A DNA stretch of 64,000 bases from positions 1,277,038 to 1,341,037 of the forward strand of contig OX439132.1 of the NCBI GenBank assembly GCA_949318235.1, in the 5' to 3' direction. This DNA comes from Ecdyonurus torrentis (taxonomy: Eukaryota; Arthropoda; Insecta; Ephemeroptera; Heptageniidae). The notes beneath the pieces were generated by a model, which was not told where the DNA came from, ran no database searches, and was given only the letters and a program-made list of their open reading frames with translations. The translations under genes were made by a program, and so were the position numbers. Of this stretch, positions 11,549-22,647 are shown one piece after another; positions within the stretch are counted from its first letter, which is position 1, and every line of letters begins with the position of its first letter.

Positions 11549-12118
11549 GACGATACGTAATAATCATGCTATATAGCTCATTTAAGCACAATTTGTTCAA
11601 TACAGCATAATCTGTGCTATATATGGTTGAATTGTTACAAAATAACAACATTTGTGCTCTACAATATAGCAAGTGTTCAATGTAGCAACATAATGTATGC
11701 TATATTGTACAGTGATTATACTACATAACATAATAGTTAACATGTTCAGCATAATTACTTATGTTATTACAAAATAACAAAATTTGTGCTCTATAATATA
11801 GCAAGTATTCAATGTAGCAACATAATGTATGCTATACTGTACAGTGATTATACTACATAACATAATAGTTAACATGTTCAGCATAATTACTTATGTTATT
11901 ACAAAATAACAACATTTGTGCTCTACAATATAGCAAGTGTTCAATGTAGCAACATAATGTATGCTATATATTGTACAGTGATTATACTACATAACATAAT
12001 AGTTAACATGTTCAGCATAATTACTTATGTTATTACAAAATAACAACATTTGTGCTCTACAATATAGCAAGTGTTCAATGTAGCATCGATTGTGTAATTT
12101 AGTATTTACGTGTATATT
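11549..12118. mobile_element. family E element with an internal tandem array
   Basis: The left end reads 'tacggacgatacgtaataat' and the right end 'ttagtatttacgtgta'. Motif copies of GCATAA and GCTATA type fill the interval, and the centre is expanded into a 132-bp tandem array. Confidence 0.5.
11637..12088. repeat. 132-bp tandem repeat, about 3.5 copies
   Basis: Units start with 'acaaaataacaacatttgtg' at 11637, 11769, 11901 and 12035. The third unit is 2 bp longer (an extra 'ta'). Copies are nearly identical, so the amplification looks recent. Confidence 0.9.
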
Positions 12119-12312
12119 TTGCATTGCTTGCCCCTGCAAAGCGGCAGATATGCAGCCTGGATGACACTTCCGCTCAACAAGTTGACTACTTCTTGGCGTT
12201 ATCTTTTGTCACCATCCATGTTAATTACACGTAAAAAATATATCACGTAATTGCTGCAATCAGATGCACATTTCAGTTATTTACATACCATGTCATTAGA
12301 AAGTCATGTCTA

Positions 12313-12670
12313 AGGGGGTAGGTGACCGACAAAAATATCTCGCAAACTAGACGGTCGTGAAGTAAAGAAGAAATGTTAGTTAAAAGTTTAGTTATGTCAA
12401 ACATGTAAACACGATCAAATATTTAAGTTATCCCACTTTTAAGATAATATGTAAATGTAAAATTCAAATTTTAGTAGCAAATTTTAATCAAATTAGAATT
12501 TTTTAAAATTAAAAATATTACTGGAAAAGTTTTTTCGAAATATTAAACTTTATTTTCAATTTACTTGTATCGATTTTATTTGAAAATTATAGTGTTTGTT
12601 TTTCTGGAAATAAATGTGAAAATATAGTTCTTCTTTTAACGATTTCCGGTCCAAGTCGGTCACCCTCACC
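12313..12670 (+). repeat. interspersed repeat family F, copy 1
   Basis: Opens 'taagggggtaggtgaccgac', contains 'agtttagttatgtcaaaca' and closes near 'ccaagtcggtcacc', inversely related to the start. Related copies lie near 45713, 50453 (inverted) and 62163. Non-coding. Confidence 0.65.
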
Positions 12671-13135
12671 GTACCTGCCATTAGAATCATTCCTCTTCTT
12701 CTTCCTTTGTGTGTGAGTGTGCGTGTGTGTAAGCGCACCAGGTCAAAGTTCAACAGTGCACCCAAGGTCACCTATTACGTGTTAGAAAAAGGTTTCCAAA
12801 TATATTTACAATAAAAATTTGCTACCACGCGGTAAAAGTTATTAAAAAAATCACTTCAACATCGTAAAAAAAAAAATAATAAAAAAAAAGTTAACAAATA
12901 AATCGATACATGCTAGCCACGTACAAAACAAGCAAAAATTTCGTGAGAACCAAAAAATTAACGAAGGTCACCTCTACGTGAGGAAACAAAGACAACAATT
13001 GGAGATTGTTGTGTGATGTGCATTGTTGATGTTGGAGCATTGTTGATGCATGATGTCTGTTTGGTGCACATATATATATATATTGACACTTTGTGACGAA
13101 GTGCTGCAAACTTATGGCAAGGTTTACATCGCATA

Positions 13136-13200
13136 TAGACCCCTGGCACATCCTTGCGCTTTGTCGCCATGTTTGTGGTGTCTAATGCATTGTCCAGCAT
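13136..13200 (-). mobile_element. family C fragment
   Basis: The segment 'cacatccttgcgctttgtcg ... attgtccagcat' matches one end of the copy at 63546-63843. Confidence 0.6.
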
Positions 13201-13400
13201 CATTTTTACTAATTATATAATGTTCCTAATGTTACATAACATAAATATTGCGTTGTACAGCATAATAATAATGTTTGTCTTATCATTTAGCATTACTTTA
13301 TGCTATAATGATATTAAATGCAGCATAAAGAACGTAATTTAATATTTTCTTGTGCATGTATTGTATATTGATGTAATTTTGTAATTGCGTGTAAACTACG
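13201..13400. mobile_element. family E fragment
   Basis: Repeated CATAATAATAATG and GCATAAAGAACGTAATTTA motifs follow directly after the family C fragment. Confidence 0.4.
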
Positions 13401-13419
13401 CTTCTATTTTAGCGGGTGT

Positions 13420-13560
13420 GTTCATTTTCACGCATTATAACATCTATCGCGATAGCCATAAATACACACATCTACATTTATCGAGACAACCATAGAAACA
13501 CGCATCTACATTTATCGCGACAACAGGTATAATATAACACTTCTACACCTGTTTTTCTAT
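13420..13560. repeat. short degenerate tandem repeat with CGCGA core
   Basis: Three related units of about 35-40 bp contain 'catctacatttatcgcgaca' variants. A C homopolymer follows at 13570-13589. Confidence 0.5.
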
Positions 13561-13989
13561 GGATAAGTTCCCCCCCCCCCCCCCCCCCAGCAAATTACTG
13601 CACCGATTCCTGACAATTTAAAATGAGTATTTTTAAAGATATGTGCAGAGCTAAGTGTTAACCGCTGAGATAATAACGTATTTGTTCCAAACCATGAATT
13701 ATTGATTTGTACCATAGTATAATATAATTATGTTTTTACTGAAGAGTTACATCTAATTATGTAACTGAACAATTTACAATTATTTTTACAATGCATGTTT
13801 TACATTTAAGAATACTAGGCATTAACTTTTTTTTTTATCATTGGTATAAGGAAGCATTGTGAAAATTATAGAGATATCGCGTATACAGTAATTATCTTGT
13901 AGAGCCGTGAGCAAGCGAGTGAGCGAGCAGAAAAACAGACAGACAGTTGAGTGTGAATCTGTGTATCTCTAATTGAGAGAGAGAGATAT

Positions 13990-14220
13990 GTATGTATTTA
14001 TTTCTACAATACAGCATCAATTACGCAATTGATTTTTTACCTGGTATACAGAGGATAAATGATGATAAATTAGAACTACAGCTATATTATACAGCTATAT
14101 ATGTAACACAAAATGTATGCTTTGCTTTATTTATTAATGTTATTATGCAGTATAGCAAATTACATTATGCTGTATTGAACAAATTGTGCTGAAAATAAGT
14201 TAGAGATTATATGTATGTAC
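13990..14220. mobile_element. family E fragment
   Basis: Motifs 'acagcatcaattacgcaatt', 'gtatagcaaattacattatg' and 'gaaaataagttagagatt' correspond to the right half of other family E copies. Confidence 0.4.
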
Positions 14221-14879
14221 GTGAAATGCAAAATTAAAAAAAAAATGGCATAATTTAATTTAATTCTGCCCGATTTACGTATATAAGTACGTAAGTAAGT
14301 GTAAAAAGTGACACTTATTTCAACTTATTTTTTTTATCAGTGTGTAGCTATATTTATGTAGTATAGAGTGAGTGACGTTGACTGCCAATTTTCTTGTAGT
14401 TTACCTGGGCAAAGTGAAGTCAAGGTTACCAGAGGTCAAGGGTCACTCTTAATGTTGACCTTTTCACGTCTTTTCAAACTAACTTTTGTGTCCGTCTTTT
14501 ATAGGAAAATAATATAACAAAATATAGCGGAGCAAGGCGCTGGTCCATTTTATATATAATGTAATTTGTCATAAGAAATGTGGAGAGAGAGAGAGAGAAA
14601 CTTTATAAAAATATCTAACTTTTTTCAATTTATATATTTGATGGTAAATAAAAAAAGCTATCGACCTCTATCATTTTGTGTAACTTCAAACTGCATGTGT
14701 TTGAAACATTTTGAACTTAGCGACATTAAATCCAAGAACTTTATTTCTGACTCAATAGTTTTTTTTTTTTACTTTATCCTAAGTTTTTGTAATGCCTTTG
14801 TTTTTGTGTTCGGACAAATCAATTTGTCCATGGCTACGTATAAAAAGAAAAAAAAATGAGAGGTGAACATAAGAGGTCC

Positions 14880-15185
14880 TATATATTTCCCATGTTTGTT
14901 TGCTTTTTCACAAAACCAACGTACAGCTCTATTAGAGCCAGCTTCGAAAATTTTCCTTCGATAAAAACATCTGATCATGACGTCATTACCTGTTTACTAC
15001 GTTTATATGTATGGTTGATCATTGTTATTTCTACGTTTAGAACTTTGAATTTGATAAAAATGAAGGAAAATTCATTAAAAAAAAAAAATCCATTTTCATG
15101 CGACTCACTTTTATCGGCTCAAAAAAAAAGATCAACCAATGAATGTGTCTTATTTTGTTGGTCAGCCAATCACTGTAAATGAGAT
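14880..15185. mobile_element. repeat family G, copy 1
   Basis: The blocks 'acatctgatcatgacgtcat', 'gatcaaccaatgaatgtg' and 'ttggtcagccaatcactgt' recur in the palindromic copy at 20196-20573. It appears to be one arm plus part of the loop. Confidence 0.5.
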
Positions 15186-15265
15186 TCAGTATACTTTACA
15201 GTGGTTTCAGGTTGCCTATACAAATCGTTCTCAAACTTTTGGCCACAGCTGTACAGTACATATTA

Positions 15266-15545
15266 TATAGGGTGTATGCGCATGACGTCATTTTTACTGC
15301 GCTTGGACGCCATACTGAAGAAATGAATAACTTTGCTCAACATGACACAAGCAATATTTTTTTTCTACTTTCATTGGGAAATCAGTTAAATATATATTTT
15401 TTTTTTTCACACATACTTGAAACTTGAAATTCAACATTAATGCTCTCAAAAATATTGCTGAGTATTTTTATTTTTCAACTCCCAATTGTGACAATTTCCA
15501 ATGCGTCTCATGCTATTGAGTGATCCTACGCATTGAATTTAAAGT
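15266..15545 (-). mobile_element. MITE family A, copy 6 (inverted)
   Basis: Starts TATAGGGTGTATGCGCATGA with CRE at about 15282. The distal end is decayed. Confidence 0.7.
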
Positions 15546-15584
15546 TTATACTCTTACACTCTTACTCTATAAATTCAATGGTGT

Positions 15585-15900
15585 GTCCATCATAAAGCAC
15601 GTTAATTCGTTTTTACGCCATATTGGTGCAAGAGATGGCGTTGTTCATCATAGGATTAACGATTAAGGTAATTTTTCACTTTTGATTTTATTTTTTTTTT
15701 ATTTTTTTTTTTTATTATTTTTTTTTACTGATGTAATTTTTGCATACTTAAAATTCAACTTATTAAAAACATTAATAATCTCAAAAATATTGCTAAATTT
15801 TTTTAAACTATGCGGTATTTGGTAATTTTCCTATACCAGGTCCATGTAATTTAATAGTCACATATGGCGTTGACTTTTATATGAATGCAAACACCCTATA
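15585..15900 (-). mobile_element. MITE family A, copy 7 (diverged)
   Basis: Related internal order (cgccatattggtgcaa, 'aatattgctaaattttt', 'ggcgttgactttt') ending GCAAACACCCTATA. The start is poorly defined. It lies head to tail with copy 6. Confidence 0.55.
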
Positions 15901-16049
15901 GTACAGTCAGTGTATAGAAGAAGTTGTAGAGGTCGTGAGATACCGAGATTTGGTGCTCCCCTCGTCTTAGCACAGAATCACGTACTCTCTCTCTCTCTCT
16001 AGCTCGGGTGTTAGCGGCAAGGATGTTGTTTCCAAGACGTGAGCACGCG

Positions 16050-16052
<3 letters not shown>

Positions 16053-16093
<41 letters not shown>
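16053..16093. repeat. (GA)n microsatellite
   Basis: About 20 GA units within a locally GC-richer stretch (15930-16170). No exon could be supported there. Confidence 0.9.
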
Positions 16094-16095
<2 letters not shown>

Positions 16096-16429
16096 TACAG
16101 CCGCCACCATGCACCGGAAGTGGTGGCGAGAGAGAGAGAGGGGGGGGGGGGAGGGATGTGTGCCTCGGAGAAAATTAACATGTAACGTGATGGTAACAGA
16201 TTTATGTATTTATTTTTATTAATTTTATGTATAGTTTTTTCCCCTCCCCCTTTTTTTCCCCCCAATTTATGATGAAAATATAATGTAAAGTTATGCCATT
16301 AAAGTGTGTTACAATAAATAACCATTAAAATAAATAAATCTGTAAATAAATAAATTAATTAAAAATATAAAGTGAATAAATATTGTATATAAAAAAAAAT
16401 TAAAAAAAAAAAAAGGGCAGCAATCATTA

Positions 16430-16575
16430 ATGACTCCAGAAGCTGCACTTATGGCAAAGTCAAGTATAAGGTATCACAAACACGGCGAGCTTTACCAGCG
16501 CGCCGGCGTCTTTGTTTACTGACTTGTGAGCACAGTGTGTGCTCTAGCCTTAGTGTGGCGGCTCTGGATTAATTA
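16430..16575. other. GC-richer unassigned stretch
   Basis: Includes 'accagcgcgccggcgtctttg'-type sequence unlike its surroundings. No frame with credible splice sites was found. It could be a promoter or untranslated exon of an unseen transcript. Confidence 0.2.
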
Positions 16576-17234
16576 AAACTGAATATTTAGCACAATTAAA
16601 AAAAAAAATCTATAAATTTGTTCAAAGTTTTTATATTGTGTGTGTATATACATATTAAATTAATGAAATAGTGTGTGAACGGATACTATATTATGCGATT
16701 TATGCTACATTATTTATGTCATTATAGCATATTATTATTATATATATATACAGCTTATCAGTTTAGCGCGCAGGGAAAGCTAAGGTTCCCTAATATAACA
16801 TTACGCTTATGCGGAAAAAAACATTTTTTTTTTTTTCCCCCTTCTTTTTTTGCAAATTTTGAGAAAACCACTCCACCGATTTCGGAGAAATTTAAATGAG
16901 AAATACTAGACAAATTTTTACGTGTTTTAAAATAGATCAGTGATGGTTTTAAATCATTTAGACATTTTTTAAAGAATTTTTTAAACCGCTAACCTCCATT
17001 ACAACAACATAAATGTTATGCTATTATAATTAAACAATTGTGAGTATTATCATCGTATAACTTCAGTATATTATACATTATGTTGTATTAAATAAAAATG
17101 TTCATAAACATAAAATTCTATGTTATTGAGTTTAAAAAAATTATAATAAGAGACAAACAGACAGTAACGTATTATAAAAATACAGAAAATTGACTCATGC
17201 ATTTCTGCAAGGCCTCGCACCCCTAATTCACTTA

Positions 17235-19745
17235 TATAGGATGGTTTCATTCATGTTAAAGTCGACGCCAATAAGTGAGCGCTAAATGACATGGGCCAGT
17301 ATGGGAAAATGGCACATTTTGCCAGTTTAAAAATACTTCACAATATTTTTGAGAGCATTGATGATGTTAACATGTTGAATTAGTATATGGAGCTTTCTAA
17401 CGAAATGACGGTTGGTTCAAAATTTGACCTTGAGCGAATTACGGCAACAGTGTCGTGGGGACCAGATTCAAATAAAAGCAATGGATTGCATAGGAGAGCG
17501 TATTGATTTTGATTTAATTAAAATAGAAAGAGGTAAAAAGTCGCGGTTTTCGGTCGTGGTCTGATTAGATGAACATCTTAGCTTTCGATTGATATGATTT
17601 TGGCTCCAAAAAATTAATTATTATTAATTAACACAGGTAATTAAAAAATACCTTATGAATGGTGCTGATATAAAAATTGTTGTCAATCGAATTTAAAATG
17701 AACTAGAATCATGAAAATTGGTACAAAGGTAGATCAATACTTTAGTCATTAGGTATTAAAAGGTTAATTACCTAACCCACCCCTAAAGGGTGTAAAAAGG
17801 GTAGTTAACCCCCGAAAATTAAAATAATCCGATTTCAAAAGTTTTAACGATGCTGGTGGGGTTAAGTGACCCGCCTAAGAAGACTGTGATATTAATTTTT
17901 GTTAATTTCCACCCCTAACCGACCTAAGGGGTAGTTTACCCTTAAAATTGCATCATTTCGAATTTGTAGGTTTTCAACAAAACAAACGTTGTTTCCGGGG
18001 TTTCTGAACTTGCTGAAGACAATGGTATTCTCAAAAATTTTCTAGCTTCAACCCCTAAAGAGCAAGGGGTAGTTTTAACCCTAATTTCCAATTAAACCAA
18101 AATCAAAAATAAAAGTGTCATTTCCGGTGAAAAGCAAGGTGCTAAAAATATAAGTGGTAGTTTTAAATTTTTATCTTCCACCCCTAACGTGCTAGGGGGT
18201 AGTTTTCACCCTTAAATTTAATTTAAATAAAATCAGGCCATCAAAGTGTCATTTCTGAGGTAAAAAAATATGCTGAAGACGATGGTGAGGTTTAAAAAAA
18301 TCTATCTTCAACCCCTAGCGCGCTAGGGGTAGTTTCACTCTAATTTTTGGAATAATTAATATAGACTATAAAGGTGTCAATTTAGGGGTTAAAAATTCTT
18401 CTGAAGACGATGATGACACTTAAAATTTTTTATCTTCAACCCCTAACTTGCTAGGGGTAGTTTTTGCCAATATTTTTAATTTAATTACCAAAAAAAGCTA
18501 AAAACTACCCCTAGCAGGTTAGGGGTTGAAGATAAAAATTTTTAAGTGTCACCATCGTCTTCAGAAGAATTTTTAACCCCTAAATCGACACCTTTATAGT
18601 CTATATTAATTATTCCAAAAATTAGGGTGAAACTACCCTTAGCGCGCTAGGGGTTGAAGATAGAATTTTTTAAACCTCACCATCGTCTTCAGCATATTTT
18701 TTTACCTCAGAAATGACACTTTGATGGCCTGATTTTATTTAAATTAAATTTAAGGGTGAAAACTACCCCCTAGCACGTTAGGGGTGGAAGATAAAAATTT
18801 AAAACTACCACTTATATTTTTAGCACCTTGCTTTTCACCGGAAATGACACTTTTATTTTTGATTTTGGTTTAATTGGAAATTAGGGTTAAATCTACCCCT
18901 TGCTCTTTAGGGGTTGAAGCTAGAAAATTTTTGAGAACACCATTGTCTTCAGCAAGTTCAGAAACCCCGGAAACAACGTTTGTTTTGTTGAAAACCTACA
19001 AATTCGAAATGATGCAATTTTAAGGGTAAACTACCCCTTAGGTCGGTTAGGGGTGGAAATTAACAAAAATTAATATCACAGTCTTCTTAGGCGGGTCACT
19101 TTACCCCACCAACATCGTTAAAACTTTTGAAATCGGATTATTTTAATTTTCGGGGGTTAACTACCCCTTTTACACCCTTTAGGGGTGGGTTAGGTAATTA
19201 ACCTTTTGATAACTAATGACTAAGGTATTGATCTACCTTTGTACCAATTTTCATGATTCTAGTTCATTTTAAATTCGATTGACAACAATTTTTATATCAG
19301 CACTATTCATAAGGTATTTTTTAATTACCTGTATTAATTAATAATAATTAATTTTTTGGAGCCAAAATCATATCAATCGAAAGCTAAGATGTTCATCTAA
19401 TCAGACCACGACCGAAAACCGCGACTTTTTACCTCTTTCTATTTTAATTAAATCAAAATCAATACGCTCTCCTATGCAATCCATTGCTTTTATTTGAATC
19501 TGGTCCCCACGACACTGTTGCCGTAATTCGCTCAAGGTCAAATTTTGAACCAACCGTCATTTCGTTAGAAAGCTCCGTACCTCAAGTATGCAAGAAAAAT
19601 AATAACAACAAAAATAATAGCTATATAGTTCAAAAAAAAATATATAATAAAAAACGCAGTTTGTCCTATGCTGAGCAAAGTTATTCATTGCTCAAGAAGA
19701 GCATCGGAAAGCATTCATAATGACGTCATGCGCACACACCCTATA
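17235..19745 (+). mobile_element. MITE family A, copy 8, split by a 2.2-kb foldback insertion
   Basis: The left part (17235-17388) runs from TATAGGATGGTTTC to 'catgttgaattagtat'. The right part (19577-19745) resumes at 'ctcaagtatgcaagaaaaat' and ends CACACACCCTATA. Uninterrupted copies read straight from 'gaattagtat' into 'ctcaagtatg', so the inner element interrupts this copy. Confidence 0.85.
17389..19576. mobile_element. large foldback (palindromic) element with internal tandem units
   Basis: The left end GGAGCTTTCTAACGAAATGA is exactly inverted at the right end. The arms (roughly 17389-18475 and 18499-19576) remain complementary throughout on inspection. Each arm contains about five degenerate units of about 120 bp built around 'acccctaacgcgctaggggt', a CATTTC-containing spacer and 'gaagacgatggtg'. 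The loop is only about 25 bp. No long ORF is present. A foldback-type transposon is inferred. Confidence 0.8.
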
Positions 19746-20195
19746 GGATGTTTGCATGATATGGTGCACTATCGCCATGTTTGATCAGCTAAATACTGAC
19801 AACAAATTCTAAACTCGCATCAGTATAAATATTACATCAGGCTCCCTAGGCTATGCTTGAAGCCGCATACATGACTGATGAATATTTCTATTGTTTAGAG
19901 TTAGTTATAGCCACACGTTCATCTAGCCATTGTTTATAGTCAATAAAATTAAAACTGCGTGGGTATGAAGTGAGTGGTGGCGCCTAATGTCCAGCATAGA
20001 GACCACGTGACCACTGGGATTTGACTTCTATCTGACCTCTGTATAATAATTGATTGAGAATTTAAACACTTGATTACACTGAGAGAACTAAGTTACAGTT
20101 TTGTAAGTTGTTATTATAGACGAGAAATATAAAAGTAATTGATGTGCGCACTTGGTTTGTACGGTACGTTGTGATTCATCAGTCACATCATATAA
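19746..20195. other. unassigned sequence
   Basis: A small fragment like family C (tatcgccatgtttgatc) occurs near 19770. Nothing else was recognised. Confidence 0.4.
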
Positions 20196-20573
20196 GCTTG
20201 TCCTGTAAAGTATAGTAAATCTCATTTACAGTGATTGTATGGCTGACCAACAAAATGAGACACTAAACATTGGTTGATCTGGTTTTTTGAGGCGAATGTT
20301 AAGAATGGAACTTTTCTTTATGAATTTTCGTTCATTCTTATCAGGCCTAAAGTTCTAAACGAAGAAAAAACAATGATCAAATATACATATAAACGTAGTA
20401 ATGACGTCATGATCAGATGTTTTTAACAAAGGAAAATTTTCACAAAAATTCCTTTGTGAAAAACATCTAATCATGACGTCGTTAACTGTTTACTATACGC
20501 TCAAAAAACAAGATCAAGCAATGAATGTGTCTTATTTTGTTGGTCAGCCAATCACTGTTAACAGAACAAACTT
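20196..20573. mobile_element. palindromic repeat family G, copy 2
   Basis: The left block 'cagtgattgtatggctgacc' is inverted at the right as 'ggtcagccaatcactg'. Inner blocks 'gatcagatgtttttaacaaa' and 'aaaacatctaatcatgacg' also pair. It contains TGACGTCA. Confidence 0.65.
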
Positions 20574-20664
20574 AACTATTATGTTTGCTGCTCAAGTATT
20601 TATCATTACTGCCTGATATTTTATTGTAGGCAAAGCAACTAACATTTGCACTCACAGTTGACTA

Positions 20665-20972
20665 TATAGTGTGTATACATTCATGTTAAAGTCGACGCCA
20701 TGTTGGATAACTCAATAACATGGGTGGCATAGTACAAAAAATCATTTTGCCAGTTTAAAACAACTATGCAATATTTTTGAGAGCATTGATGTTGTAAATA
20801 TGTTGAATTAGTTTTTTAAGTATGTGAGAAAAATAGCGATAACAAAAAATTAACCGATTCTCCAAAGAAAATTGGCTTAAATGACGTTTGTCCTATTCTG
20901 AGCAATGCTATGCACTACTCCAGTATGGCCTCCAAGCGCAATAAATATGACGTCATCCGCATACACCTTATA
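20665..20972 (+). mobile_element. MITE family A, copy 9
   Basis: About 308 bp with all family landmarks and TGACGTCA near 20948. The right end CATACACCTTATA abuts a family E copy. Confidence 0.85.
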
Positions 20973-21185
20973 CACGGAAAGAATGAAAATGTAAATTATG
21001 CTGCATTTATGTCATTATAGCATAAATAATGCTGAATTAGAACAACATAAACAATTGTGCAATAATTTACACTACAGCATACTGTTATATTATGTAACAT
21101 AATTATTATGTATAGCATAAATTATGTTATATGAACAAATTGAGCTGAAAATAAGTAAGCATTACGTCGTTATTTCTGTTATTTT
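20971..21185. mobile_element. family E element
   Basis: Starts TACACGGAAAGAATG at the TA that ends the preceding family A copy. It contains 'gcataaattatgttatatga' and related motifs and fades near 'aataagtaagcattacgtcg'. Confidence 0.5.
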
Positions 21186-21280
21186 TTTTTCAAACTCAAA
21201 AATAGTTGTTAGTTTATATACCGTAATTTAATTTCATCGAAATCAAGAAACTGACTCATACATCTAGTAAAACTATACAT

Positions 21281-21316
21281 AAACACGCAAAAAAAAAAAA
21301 AAAAAAAAAAAAAAAA
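21281..21316. repeat. poly-A run
   Basis: About 34 consecutive A. A poly-T run also occurs at about 21686-21708. Between and around these no gene was found. Confidence 0.9.
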
Positions 21317-21748
21317 CATTTTGTATTTTAATAGTACTGGTTGATTATAATAGAAAAAATCACGTCTATATATAGAGAAAAAAAAATAAAATGCAGCTGA
21401 TTGATTATTACATAAAATAATAATTAATCGTGACTAAAATTGTTAATTACTAATTAAAACATAATGATTATTGATTATCTTGTTATAAGTACAGCTCCGG
21501 ACAAAAGTTCGGCACCTCGCGGCAGTACCACCTAAGGATGTTCGCGATTAATCGAAATAGAGTTACGACACTCAAGCGCTCAAGGTCACTAGGAGGTGGT
21601 GTAATGTTAATTAATTGGAGAGTTTTTAGACGCTCTTTAATTGGTCTCATCCTTAGCTGGCGCGGACTGTAATTGGCGCGCTATTTTTTTTTTTTTTTTT
21701 TTTTTTTCCTTTCGTTTCCTTTTTTATAGATTTGCTATTATTTAACAT

Positions 21749-21810
21749 TGTAGAAGTCTCTTGTTAGCGTGTTTGTGAGAAAACTACTGCACTGAGATCA
21801 CAAATAAAAA
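21749..21810. repeat. 124-bp satellite fragment
   Basis: Matches about half a unit of the satellite at 23757-24349 (gtttgtgagaaaactactgc). It lies just downstream, in gene orientation, of the splice donor at 21834. Confidence 0.7.
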
Positions 21811-21834
21811 GGTAATATTATAAAGGTGACTTAC

Positions 21835-22647
21835 CCTGACCGACGGCTGCGCGCGCACACCTCCTCCTCGCAGCTTGCTGATGAAGCCACCGGTCAGCGG
21901 ACAGTCGCCTCTCCACACAAAACTTGCCGGACACATTGGCATTGACGTCAACACGAGCAAACGTCGAGCCAATCACAGGCCTCTCTCTGAAGAACGCACC
22001 AATAGAATGTCTTCTTCTGCTACCCTCAGTTATATTGTGATATCTAGGGGGTATTTCGTCGTTTTTAGACACTCTTTCATCGCTTATCACTGATATAGAG
22101 GCACTTTCATGGATTTTTAATGATCGACAGGCACCGTCGAGGTTTTTAACAGATTTTGAGGCACTTTCATGATTTTTCACTGTTTTGGAGGCACTTTCAT
22201 GATTTTTCACTGTTTTAGAGGCACTTTCATGGTTTTTCACTGATTTTGAAGCACTTTTGGCACCGAGACTCGATGGAGTATTATAGTATAACATATCTGT
22301 GTTCGAAAAGTCGGTCTCAGAAACCTCAACAGGAATAGGCGGAGCAATACCAAGCATCTGCAAGTGCTGGTCTCTGACATGTACACTTGGACCACTGAGA
22401 GAACGTAGCAAGTTCCGGAAACTACGTCGAGAGTTTGGTTTATCATTGACAAGGGAGGACGGACTATATGATAAAGTTCTAGGTAACGTTCTTCCTGTGT
22501 CAACATGCGATGATGAGGACGGGGTGTAGCTTGAAGAACTGGAACCCATGATGTTGCGAGGCAAGGTAGCGGCAGGTTCTGACTTCCGCTTTGTACGTAC
22601 TTCCGGTCTGATCAAACTGCACGGTAGAGAGAAGTAAGAGGGATTGT
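21835..22647 (-). CDS. exon 2 of the Ser-rich gene
   Basis: The acceptor is 'atgttgacag|ACAATCC' and the donor 'GTCAGG|gtaagt', 813 nt, phase 1 to phase 1. The frame is open throughout, and an open stretch this long is rare in this AT-rich window. The open frame runs upstream through the acceptor into (CGAA)n sequence, which would read as Phe-Val-Arg-Ser repeats and is not coding. Confidence 0.8.

Noticed and set aside
16430..16575. Possible exon in a GC-richer stretch
   Set aside because: No reading frame has matching splice sites and no neighbouring exon could be joined.
21784..21972. Alternative minus-strand frames over exon 2 of the Ser-rich gene (also 22237-22506)
   Set aside because: Shadows of the 813-nt exon; they do not match the splice phases at either end.
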